From: an uncultured bacterium
Lineage (GTDB): Bacteria; Bacillota; Clostridia; Lachnospirales; Lachnospiraceae
Direction of reading: 5' to 3'
Assembly (NCBI GenBank): GCA_945871045.1
Contig: CAMBUC010000096.1
Coordinates: 1-7,537 of the forward strand
DNA length: 7,537 nucleotides
Below are positions 1-4,568 of the stretch, piece after piece. A program made the translations under genes and the position numbers. Position 1 is the stretch's first letter, and every line of letters begins with the position of its first letter. The notes under the pieces were generated by a model, which did no database searches, had not been told where the DNA came from, and saw only the letters and a list, made by a program, of their open reading frames with translations.

Positions 1-31
1 CCAAATGACAGTATTTTTCATACATCGTCAT
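1..31 (-). CDS. Start of a gene running off the left edge (partial)
   Basis: An ATG at 29-31 on the minus strand is preceded by a good ribosome binding site (AGGAG at 41-45, 9 nt spacer). It opens a frame of ten complete codons, MTMYEKYCHL, before the window ends. It lies 35 nt downstream of the membrane-protein stop codon on the same strand, so the two are probably cotranscribed. Openings of this kind occur in small Cro/CI-type helix-turn-helix regulators of Firmicutes, but ten residues cannot establish a family, so the product is left unnamed. Confidence 0.5.
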   Translation of the reverse strand, partial: MTMYEKYCHL

Positions 32-66
32 ACAATCACACTCCTTTGTCAAATTCTTATTTATCA

Positions 67-726
67 TTATCCCCAATGGGGCATTACAAGTTGATAAATA
101 AATGCAATCACAACAGATAAACCGATTTCAATGGCATATTCTTTTGGTTTTCTTCGTAATAGAAACACAGCAACTATCCACGTAAGCACCTCCAAAAGGT
201 CATACATATAAAAGCCTTGCGAGATGCTGAGATTAAATGCCTGTGCAAGTAAAACGCCTATGATGATACTTGATATAGATAATGCAATAATTCCTTCGCC
301 TTTAGCATACCAACAGATATACGCCATAAAGATTGACGCAAAAGAAATTACTATCCACATCAGCATATAAGTTCTCGGCAAGAAACCCAAAACAAAATTG
401 CAATAGATGTAGTATCCTGCCAACATACTTATGAAGAAAAAGAATGTGTTAATAGCAGCTCTCAACGGAGATTCAGAATATACAGAAATTATTGTTCCAA
501 GCAAAATCCATATTGCCAATCGTCCAAAATAGTTTCCAATATCCAGTTGTTGTAATATTGAAGGCAGACTACTTCCACCTGTGCCATCTATCCATTTCTG
601 GAATACGCCAAGGGAAAAGCCTAACAGAATTACTCCTAATGTAATAACTATCTGTCTCTTGATTGGCACATTTTTACTTGGTTTTCGAATTTGGTCAAAA
701 AACACTTTGATTATCGTCACCCCCAC
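67..726 (-). CDS. Polytopic membrane protein of unknown function
   Basis: The product is 219 residues and strongly hydrophobic. About seven likely membrane segments can be seen, near residues 24-42, 66-83, 88-115, 119-140, 145-164, 177-190 and 199-215. A basic N-terminal stretch (RKPSKNVPIKR, residues 14-24) and a basic loop (RRKPK, 191-195) suggest those parts face the cytoplasm. No catalytic motif is visible. It loosely resembles uncharacterised integral membrane families of Firmicutes (DUF6518-like is a guess), and I do not assign a function. The start is uncertain: GTG at 724-726 and GTG at 718-720 are both possible and neither has a convincing ribosome binding site, although the frame is open back to about 759 without an ATG. 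A promoter-like pair lies upstream (783-811). A second gene follows after 35 nt. Confidence 0.75.
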   Translation of the reverse strand: MGVTIIKVFFDQIRKPSKNVPIKRQIVITLGVILLGFSLGVFQKWIDGTGGSSLPSILQQLDIGNYFGRLAIWILLGTIISVYSESPLRAAINTFFFFISMLAGYYIYCNFVLGFLPRTYMLMWIVISFASIFMAYICWYAKGEGIIALSISSIIIGVLLAQAFNLSISQGFYMYDLLEVLTWIVAVFLLRRKPKEYAIEIGLSVVIAFIYQLVMPHWG

Positions 727-782
727 AAATTCAAAGTTTCTGTTCCCTATAAAATTTATTTATCGGGATTTATCTATGATGT

Positions 783-811
783 ATGATATCATAAAAAAAG
801 AGTTAATGCAA
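783..811 (-). promoter_or_regulatory. Predicted sigma-A-type promoter for the membrane-protein gene
   Basis: On the minus strand a -35 element TTGCAT (806-811, 4 of 6 consensus bases) and a -10 element TATCAT (783-788, 5 of 6) are separated by exactly 17 nt. The -10 lies inside a 12-bp perfect palindrome (782-793), which could be an operator. The spacer contains a run of seven T that also serves the terminator-like hairpin ending the preceding gene pair. The leader to the GTG start would be about 50 nt. This is an inference from sequence only. Confidence 0.45.
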
Positions 812-837
812 AAATTTCACACTTATACATTCACTCT
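793..837. terminator. Probable bidirectional terminator after the small paralogous gene pair
   Basis: The arms AGAGTTAATG (799-808) and CATTCACTCT (828-837) pair over 10 positions with one mismatch, enclosing a 19-nt loop. On the minus strand the hairpin is followed by seven T (complement of 793-799). On the plus strand a T run follows at about 839-845. It lies just after the stop of the gene at 852-1043, so it most plausibly ends that transcript. The large loop makes it weaker than the other terminators in the window. Confidence 0.45.
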
Positions 838-851
838 ATTTTTTATGACAC

Positions 852-1043
852 TTATCTGTGAAATGCTCTGCGCAGACGCTTTTTGTATGCAGCTTCGATT
901 TCATCGTAAAAGTCTACATCTGCGCGCCAATCTCCATCCATTGGCAGTTCTGCGAACAGGACGTTTCGTTGGTGACCGTCTGGATAAACCATCACTAAAC
1001 CAATCATATTGTTTTGCCGAATACTCTTGAATCTAATTCCCAT
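852..1043 (-). CDS. Small conserved-looking protein, paralogue of the adjacent upstream gene
   Basis: The product is a 63-residue soluble protein with no recognised family. Its ATG (1041-1043) has a perfect AGGAGG (1052-1057) with an 8-nt spacer. That AGGAGG overlaps the stop codon of the preceding gene, so the pair is likely translationally coupled. The whole protein aligns without gaps to the neighbouring product read from its internal Met: about 22 of 63 residues are identical, concentrated in DWRAD (residues 38-42) followed by a YD pair and an A-Y-x-x-R-L-x-x-A stretch. The N-terminal half reads like beta strands (KSIRQNNMIGLVMVYPDG) and the C-terminal half like a helix, which suggests a small alpha/beta domain. 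Function is unknown. A strand-opposite open frame over the same bases lacks this support. Confidence 0.75.
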   Translation of the reverse strand: MGIRFKSIRQNNMIGLVMVYPDGHQRNVLFAELPMDGDWRADVDFYDEIEAAYKKRLRRAFHR

Positions 1044-1055
1044 GGTGATTGCCTC

Positions 1056-1292
1056 CTATTCTTGCTCGGACTGTTCCACTTCTTCTGCCTGTTGCAACTG
1101 CGCTAATTGCAAGGCTTTACTCAATCGTTCCTCATATGCAGATAGAACTTTATCATAGCACTCCATATCTGCACGCCAGTCTTCTCCCTGTGGCATGTCC
1201 ATTGTGATGACAGTTTTCTGCTCGCCTGTGGGGCTAATCATCTTAATGCTGATTTTATTCCCCTCTTTGTGTCCTCGAAATATCACCTGCAT
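1056..1292 (-). CDS. Small protein with acidic tail, paralogue of the downstream gene
   Basis: I place the start at ATG 1290-1292, giving 78 residues, rather than at the upstream in-frame ATG (1326-1328). Three things agree. The ungapped alignment with the neighbouring paralogue begins exactly at this Met. An AAGGA (1300-1304) sits 7 nt before it. The predicted promoter would start transcription only about 15 nt before the longer start. Shared residues include P and G in the central loop, DWRAD at 38-42, YD at 46-47 and A-Y-x-x-R-L. Unlike its paralogue it carries an extra Gln/Glu-rich C-terminal tail (about residues 61-78, ending in EQSEQE), a low-complexity extension. Function is unknown. 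The two genes probably arose by tandem duplication and form a bicistronic unit. Confidence 0.75.
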   Translation of the reverse strand: MQVIFRGHKEGNKISIKMISPTGEQKTVITMDMPQGEDWRADMECYDKVLSAYEERLSKALQLAQLQQAEEVEQSEQE

Positions 1293-1349
1293 AGTTGTGT
1301 CCTTGAAATTATTATTTTTTTGAAACATCTTACTGTTCCTTACACCTAT

Positions 1350-1378
1350 ATACTAACGCGTGGGATATGTGGTGTCAG
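1350..1378 (-). promoter_or_regulatory. Predicted sigma-A-type promoter for the paralogous small-gene pair
   Basis: On the minus strand CTGACA (1373-1378, 5 of 6 consensus) and TAGTAT (1350-1355, 4 of 6) are separated by 17 nt. Transcription would start near 1343, giving a leader of about 50 nt to the ATG at 1292. It lies just downstream of the terminator at 1427-1457, so the gene pair appears to be a separate transcription unit from the MNT/HEPN genes. Confidence 0.55.
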
Positions 1379-1426
1379 TGGCGTGAATAGCCGGACATGA
1401 TGCTGATTCTTTAGGGAGATTGCACG

Positions 1427-1457
1427 AAAAAAGCCGCCCACGTAATGTGAACGACTT
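1427..1457 (-). terminator. Rho-independent terminator of the MNT/HEPN operon
   Basis: On the minus strand an 11-bp stem (AAGTCGTTCAC at 1447-1457 with GTGGGCGGCTT at 1431-1441, including several G-U pairs) closes a 5-nt loop. It runs into six T, two of them from the stem end. It begins about 30 nt after the HEPN stop codon. Confidence 0.8.
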
Positions 1458-1486
1458 TCCGCCAATCTTTATTTATCCTCCGCAGT

Positions 1487-1894
1487 TTACAATATTTCAC
1501 TCCATCTCTGCTGCAAATACGCTTCTACCATACCAATGACTTCCGCTGCCTTTTCAAGCTGTTCCTTTGCTGCATCTGATGATACAACAAAAAAATCATC
1601 ATAATCTGCTTTCTCACGAAGTCGAAAGGCTGTATCCAATATCTTTGATAAACGTTTATCAAAAATACCTGTTTTTACATATTCCCTATTCATGTAGGAG
1701 ATAACCCCAGAATGTTTACTGGAGTCAAAACCATCAAGCGCAGTCACAGCCCGCAATGCATGAAATATTGCATAGTAGGAACGATTTACCGAAGATGCAT
1801 AACTTTTTTGGTTCAGAAGAGTTTCTGAATCGTGATATACTTCCCTTGCTCTTGCCAAGCGATACTGTGAGAGTTGTATCATGCTGCTTTCCAA
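1487..1894 (-). CDS. HEPN-domain protein, probable RNase toxin of a MNT/HEPN module
   Basis: The product is 135 residues, the length of a single HEPN domain, and mostly helical. It has the signature R-S-Y-Y-A-I-F-H at residues 38-45, an R-x6-H arrangement matching the catalytic Rx4-6H motif of HEPN ribonucleases, inside the PF05168-like context YYAIFHALRA. From family knowledge, such proteins cleave RNA and are neutralised by the paired MNT enzyme, so it is the likely toxin. Two starts compete. TTG at 1892-1894 lies about 10 nt after a strong AAGGAGGG that sits within the MNT coding sequence. ATG at 1880-1882 forms an ATGA overlap with the MNT stop and has a weaker GGAAAG before it (131 residues). 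Both keep the whole domain. It is probably translationally coupled to the MNT gene. It could instead be a non-toxic HEPN partner, since the substrate cannot be told from sequence. Confidence 0.88.
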   Translation of the reverse strand: MESSMIQLSQYRLARAREVYHDSETLLNQKSYASSVNRSYYAIFHALRAVTALDGFDSSKHSGVISYMNREYVKTGIFDKRLSKILDTAFRLREKADYDDFFVVSSDAAKEQLEKAAEVIGMVEAYLQQRWSEIL

Positions 1895-2205
1895 AGAACA
1901 ATACCCTCCTTATTGACATTCTGATAAAACGGTGTAACTGCTTCCCATTGAAAGAACTTCTCCGCATCAATGTCTATCACTGAAAATACTCTGTCATATT
2001 TGATATTCATATCCACAATAAAGTCAGACAGTTTGTCTTCTGTATCCCGATCCAATGCACCATGTACAAGCATCGCAACATCAACATCGGATTCTGCTGT
2101 ATTTGTTCCTCTGGCAACAGAACCATATAAAACGATACGCTCTACGTTATCATGCATCACTGCAAGAATACCTGCTACCAGTTCCTGTAATACATCCTTG
2201 TCCAT
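1879..2205 (-). CDS. MNT-type minimal nucleotidyltransferase, probable antitoxin
   Basis: The product is a 108-residue protein of the DNA polymerase beta superfamily, minimal nucleotidyltransferase type. The metal and nucleotide site is complete. GS at residues 28-29 is followed after exactly ten residues by D-V-D (Asp40 and Asp42), and a third acidic residue is probably Asp78 in SVIDID. The C-terminal NKEGIVLW stretch matches the usual end of this family. In characterised MNT/HEPN pairs the MNT enzyme transfers AMP onto the HEPN toxin to silence it, and here that role is inferred from the motif and the neighbour. ATG at 2203-2205 is preceded by a purine-rich GAAGGGAAGTGG. The gene overlaps the HEPN gene and follows a small acidic-protein gene by 20 nt. 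Confidence 0.9.
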   Translation of the reverse strand: MDKDVLQELVAGILAVMHDNVERIVLYGSVARGTNTAESDVDVAMLVHGALDRDTEDKLSDFIVDMNIKYDRVFSVIDIDAEKFFQWEAVTPFYQNVNKEGIVLWKAA

Positions 2206-2225
2206 CTGTCCACTTCCCTTCTATC

Positions 2226-2375
2226 CTAAACTGCATATTTGTCCCTCATGTCCTTTGACACTGCTCTGGCTGACTTTGTTGCTCCCATATCGCTTCTTCT
2301 AATTGATTCAGAGAGTTGCTCCACCAAAGCATCCTCGCTTAACTCCTCAAGTTCTTCTAATTCTACAATTCCCAT
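2226..2375 (-). CDS. Small acidic protein upstream of the MNT/HEPN pair, family unknown
   Basis: From ATG 2373-2375 this encodes 49 residues with a Glu-rich N-terminal half (VELEELEELSEDALVEQL) and a basic C-terminal half (IRRSDMG through MRDKYAV), probably helical. A TTG at 2430-2432 would extend it by 19 residues. A perfect TATAAT at 2410-2415 lies between the two, so the ATG is the likelier start, although its AAGGG (about 2388-2392) is some 12 nt away, which is long. The stop is 20 nt before the MNT start on the same strand, which suggests a three-gene operon. I do not recognise the family. It could be an auxiliary regulator of the toxin-antitoxin module or a chance frame. The plus-strand frame over the same bases is Ser-rich and looks like a shadow. 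Confidence 0.45.
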   Translation of the reverse strand: MGIVELEELEELSEDALVEQLSESIRRSDMGATKSARAVSKDMRDKYAV

Positions 2376-2409
2376 GCCTAATCCGGTCCCTTTCGCAACC
2401 TGTGTTTTT

Positions 2410-2415
2410 ATTATA
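2410..2415 (-). promoter_or_regulatory. Consensus -10 element for the MNT/HEPN operon
   Basis: A perfect TATAAT occurs on the minus strand, with TAGATT as the 17-nt-spaced -35 candidate (2433-2438, 3 of 6 consensus). Transcription would start near 2403, giving a leader of about 28 nt to the ATG at 2375. The weak -35 suggests either an activator or a fortuitous match in AT-rich DNA. Confidence 0.35.
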
Positions 2416-2452
2416 CATCTGACCGTTCTCAAAATCTATACCCCTGATGCCA

Positions 2453-2578
2453 TTATTTTTTTACGACTTCATAGGCTTGCCCTTTTGTCCTATATTTACT
2501 GTCCTTGGGACGCACCACAATTTCCCTATAGAAGTACTTCCTTTTCCTCTCCCAGCCTATACTTGAAACTATTTGCTC
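2453..2578 (-). pseudogene. Possible C-terminal remnant of an unidentified gene
   Basis: A minus-strand frame with no Met start reads from the presumed junction into a TAA stop at 2453-2455. About 34 residues (2555 down to 2456) have a protein-like, basic composition, including FYREIVVRPKDSKYRTKGQA, and end in YEVVKK. It begins almost where homology of the plus-strand SpoIID-like gene stops (about 2581), as expected if a deletion or insertion fused two cut genes tail to tail. I cannot name the family. A frame of this length can arise by chance. Confidence 0.25.
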
Positions 2579-2580
2579 CG

Positions 2581-3168
2581 ATGTATCGCAACAAAGGTTA
2601 CAATTTTACCATCACTTCTTCCACCGCCTATGACCAAAAATGGTCTTACGGAAGAACGATCTACGAACCGATCTCCCGGGTAGTGGATGAAATGTTTGAG
2701 AATTATCTGTCGCGTCCAAATGTGATTCAGCCTATTCTCACACAGTATTGTGATGGGCGGACCGTTAGTTGTCCAAACTGGCTTTCACAATGGGGTTCCA
2801 AATATTTGGGGGATCAGGGATTATCTGCCATCCAGATTCTTCGCAATTATTATGGAAGCACCATCTATATTAACTCTGCCGATGAGATCTCAGGCATTCC
2901 GTCCTCATGGCCGGGCTATGATCTTTCCGTTGGCTCAAGCGGATCGAAAGTTCGCCAGCTTCAGCAGCAGTTAAACCGGATCCATCAAAACTATCCCGCC
3001 ATTCCAACTGTGACGGCAGATGGTATTTACGGACCTTCCACCAGGGACGCTGTAAAAAAATTTCAATCTGTATTTGGACTGCCTGCAACCGGCATTGTAG
3101 ATTATCCTACCTGGTACAAGATTTCGGAGATCTATGTTGCAGTCAGCCGCATTGCTGAACTGGTGTAG
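2581..3168 (+). pseudogene. 5'-truncated SpoIID-like/peptidoglycan-binding protein gene
   Basis: The readable part (about 195 residues) matches from memory the C-terminal half of a clostridial protein family of roughly 400 residues or more. First comes a SpoIID/LytB-like segment (YRNKGYNFTITSS, then TQYCDGRTV, LSQWGSKYLGDQG and ILRNYYGSTI). Then comes a PG_binding_1 domain (about 2920-3130: DLSVGSSGSKVRQLQQQLN, DGIYGPSTRDAVKKFQ, GLPATGIVDYPTWYKI). The expected N-terminal half is absent. Upstream of 2581 the open frame continues to 2239, but it reads as Ser/Leu-rich sequence opposite the MNT-operon genes. There is no ribosome binding site before ATG 2581 and no signal peptide. A complete protein would act on cell-wall or spore peptidoglycan; this copy is probably inactive. 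The 3' end is intact and followed by a terminator. Confidence 0.75.
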
Positions 3169-3190
3169 TTTCCAAATATAACAGAAAAGA

Positions 3191-3225
3191 TTGTCGTATA
3201 GGAAACAAAGTTTCCTATACGACAA
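3191..3225. repeat. Perfect 16-bp palindrome with 3-nt loop
   Basis: Arms at 3191-3206 and 3210-3225 are perfectly complementary (TTGTCGTATAGGAAAC and its complement), with loop AAA. It lies 22 bases after the truncated gene and abuts the next hairpin. No T run follows on the plus strand and only a broken one on the minus strand, so it is not a typical terminator. It looks like a dispersed palindromic repeat or an mRNA 3'-end protecting structure. Copy number elsewhere cannot be seen here. Confidence 0.7.
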
Positions 3226-3254
3226 AAAAGCGTCCGCATATAACGGACGCTTTT
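3226..3254. terminator. Bidirectional terminator between convergent genes
   Basis: An 11-bp perfect stem (AAAAGCGTCCG at 3226-3236 with its complement at 3244-3254) closes a 7-nt loop. T-rich tracts follow on both strands: TTTTATTT on plus and six T on minus, through the A run at 3224-3229. It can end both the truncated plus-strand gene (stop 3168) and the minus-strand receiver gene (stop 3277). Confidence 0.85.
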
Positions 3255-3276
3255 ATTTGCGTTTTTACATATGTAA

Positions 3277-3642
3277 CTATTCGCCGAGGATTTTTTTGAT
3301 TGCCTCCAAAACACGATCTGCCTGGAACGGCTTTACGATGAAATCCTTTGCGCCACTCTGAATCGCCTCGATAACCATTGCCTGCTGACCCATCGCAGAA
3401 CACATTACAACATTTGCTCCGGCATCTGCAGCCTTGATCTGCTTTAAACTCTGGATTCCGTCACAGTTAGGCATGGTGATATCCATTGTTACAAGATCCG
3501 GTTTTAATTCTTTATACTTAGCAAGTGCTTCGTTACCGTCTGCTGCTTCTCCAGCAATCTCGTAACCACCTTTGGACAAAATATCCTTCAACATCATCCG
3601 CATAAATGCTGCATCATCTGCGATCAAGATTCTCTTAGCCAT
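3277..3642 (-). CDS. cheY: CheY-type single-domain response regulator
   Basis: The product is 121 residues, a lone receiver domain with no output domain. The acidic pocket is Asp9-Asp10, the phosphorylation site is Asp54 in VTMDITMP, the switch residue is Ser82 in MCSAMG, and the conserved Lys104 is in IVKPF. This is the full set needed for phosphorylation. The sequence is of the clostridial/Bacillus CheY type, which acts on the flagellar switch or as a phosphate relay. No chemotaxis gene is visible nearby, so its role in chemotaxis is inferred from family only, and the symbol is tentative. ATG at 3640-3642 is preceded by AAAGGATGG. The gene has its own promoter (3754-3782) and a terminator (3226-3254), so it appears monocistronic. 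Confidence 0.9.
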   Translation of the reverse strand: MAKRILIADDAAFMRMMLKDILSKGGYEIAGEAADGNEALAKYKELKPDLVTMDITMPNCDGIQSLKQIKAADAGANVVMCSAMGQQAMVIEAIQSGAKDFIVKPFQADRVLEAIKKILGE

Positions 3643-3753
3643 CTCTTATCCATCCTTTACTATTTCTATTTCTTATTTATTGAAGCCAATTCTGATCTGT
3701 ATTCTTCCGATCATAAAATGTGTAATACTTATACACACTCCACTACTTATTAT

Positions 3754-3782
3754 ATTCTACACAATGTTTCCTCTTTTTGCAA
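3754..3782 (-). promoter_or_regulatory. Predicted sigma-A-type promoter of the CheY-like gene
   Basis: On the minus strand TTGCAA (3777-3782, 4 of 6) and TAGAAT (3754-3759, 5 of 6) are 17 nt apart. Transcription would begin near 3747, giving a leader of roughly 105 nt. The leader contains a short inverted repeat (TGTGTA/TACACA, about 3720-3738). The 271 bases between 3643 and 3913 hold no gene that I can see: only this promoter, its leader and the terminator at 3850-3872. Confidence 0.55.
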
Positions 3783-3849
3783 GATGTTTTTGAAAGTTTC
3801 TCCTTTTTCCTCTGAGTTTAATTGTTATCCGCCATCTTCAAGGACGAAA

Positions 3850-3872
3850 GAAAAAGAGCCGCAAGCGGCTCC
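3850..3872 (-). terminator. Terminator of the two-component/PepSY operon
   Basis: On the minus strand a 6-bp GC-rich stem (GAGCCG, loop CTTG, CGGCTC; 3856-3871) is followed by TTTTTCTTT, the complement of 3847-3855. It lies about 40 nt after the stop of the PepSY gene. Confidence 0.8.
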
Positions 3873-3913
3873 TTTTCATCCAACTACGATCTGATTCGAA
3901 ACATATCCTTGGA

Positions 3914-4510
3914 TCAATCATCATATTCCATATCCCACTCAAGGATTTTTCCTGTATAAGCATCAATCGTATATTCATATTCCATTGTTCCCTGATAGAA
4001 TTCCACCTCATAAACCCGCTTGCCGTCGTCCTTATCCAGTTTTGCCTTGATAAAGTCTGCTTTAGAGGCAGAGACACCCGCATGTGTCAAAGCAATTTCC
4101 TTGGCTTTGTTCACACCGATATAGGATTTATTGGTCGTTGCCTTTTTTACTTTCTTTACTTCCTTTTCAAAAATGGTTCCCTTGTAGGCTTCCACCTCAT
4201 ACTCATACTTTGCACTTCCGGTATGGAATTTGATGTCATAATAACGCACTCCATCGTCAGTTTTCAGTTTTGCCTTTGTAAAGGTCACGTCACTTGACTT
4301 TAAGCCTGCATCTGCTAATGCATTCTGTTTCGCTTTGGAAGTACCGATCACCTTTTTGTTCGTTGTTTTGGAAGCGGGCGCTTTCTGTGTTGCCGAACTT
4401 ACTGCGTCCACCTGTGCAGCAGATATCTCTCCCCGAAAGACTGCTACCGAACTGATCAATGTCATTGCTACTAAAATACCTGTTAAAATTTTTTTATTCT
4501 TATTTCTCAT
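3914..4510 (-). CDS. Secreted or membrane-anchored protein with two PepSY domains
   Basis: The product is 198 residues. It begins with a signal peptide: basic MRNKNKK, a hydrophobic core at about 8-25, and a likely cleavage near ISAAQ at 29-33. A Lys/Thr/Ala linker follows, then two PepSY repeats at about 56-119 and 132-195. Each has the same pattern: G-x-x-KAK...A, then AG, KAKL, DDG, a Y-x-(V/I)-(E/K)-F strand, YEY and an AY-x-G-x-I turn. The protein ends in acidic EYDD. PepSY domains are small extracytoplasmic modules thought to inhibit peptidases or bind ligands. Here, as third gene after a response regulator and kinase, it may be a sensory accessory or a target of the system. A strong GGGAGG (about 4518-4523) precedes the ATG, 58 nt after the kinase stop. 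A 9-bp inverted repeat abuts that ribosome binding site. Confidence 0.88.
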   Translation of the reverse strand: MRNKNKKILTGILVAMTLISSVAVFRGEISAAQVDAVSSATQKAPASKTTNKKVIGTSKAKQNALADAGLKSSDVTFTKAKLKTDDGVRYYDIKFHTGSAKYEYEVEAYKGTIFEKEVKKVKKATTNKSYIGVNKAKEIALTHAGVSASKADFIKAKLDKDDGKRVYEVEFYQGTMEYEYTIDAYTGKILEWDMEYDD

Positions 4511-4522
4511 GAAATAACCTCC

Positions 4523-4556
4523 CTTTCTTTGATATTACAGAGTATAACAAAGAAAG
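4523..4556 (-). repeat. Inverted repeat abutting the PepSY-gene ribosome binding site
   Basis: CTTTCTTTG (4523-4531 on plus) and CAAAGAAAG (4548-4556) are perfect 9-bp arms with a 16-nt spacer. They lie in the gap between the kinase stop and the PepSY start. In the minus-strand mRNA the second arm runs directly into GGAGG. It could tune translation, stabilise a processed 3' mRNA or bind a protein. No T tract follows, so it is not a terminator. Confidence 0.5.
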
Positions 4557-4568
4557 ATTAGAGCAACA

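Noticed and set aside
581..1030. Plus-strand open frame of 149 codons
   Set aside because: It lies opposite the membrane-protein gene and a small gene with a perfect AGGAGG and a paralogue. It crosses a terminator and promoter region, and its composition does not look like a protein.
1734..2302. Several short frames on both strands within the MNT and HEPN genes
   Set aside because: They are alternative-frame shadows of two genes with clear catalytic motifs.
2239..2580. N-terminal 114 codons of the long plus-strand frame ending at 3168
   Set aside because: The Ser/Leu/Pro-rich sequence has no ribosome binding site and lies opposite the small acidic gene. It does not resemble the N-terminus expected for the SpoIID-like family, so the frame is open only by chance.
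1..2580. Integrative conjugative element or prophage
   Set aside because: The block looks accessory, but no integrase, relaxase, transfer, phage structural gene or attachment-site repeat is visible in the window, so no element type is claimed.
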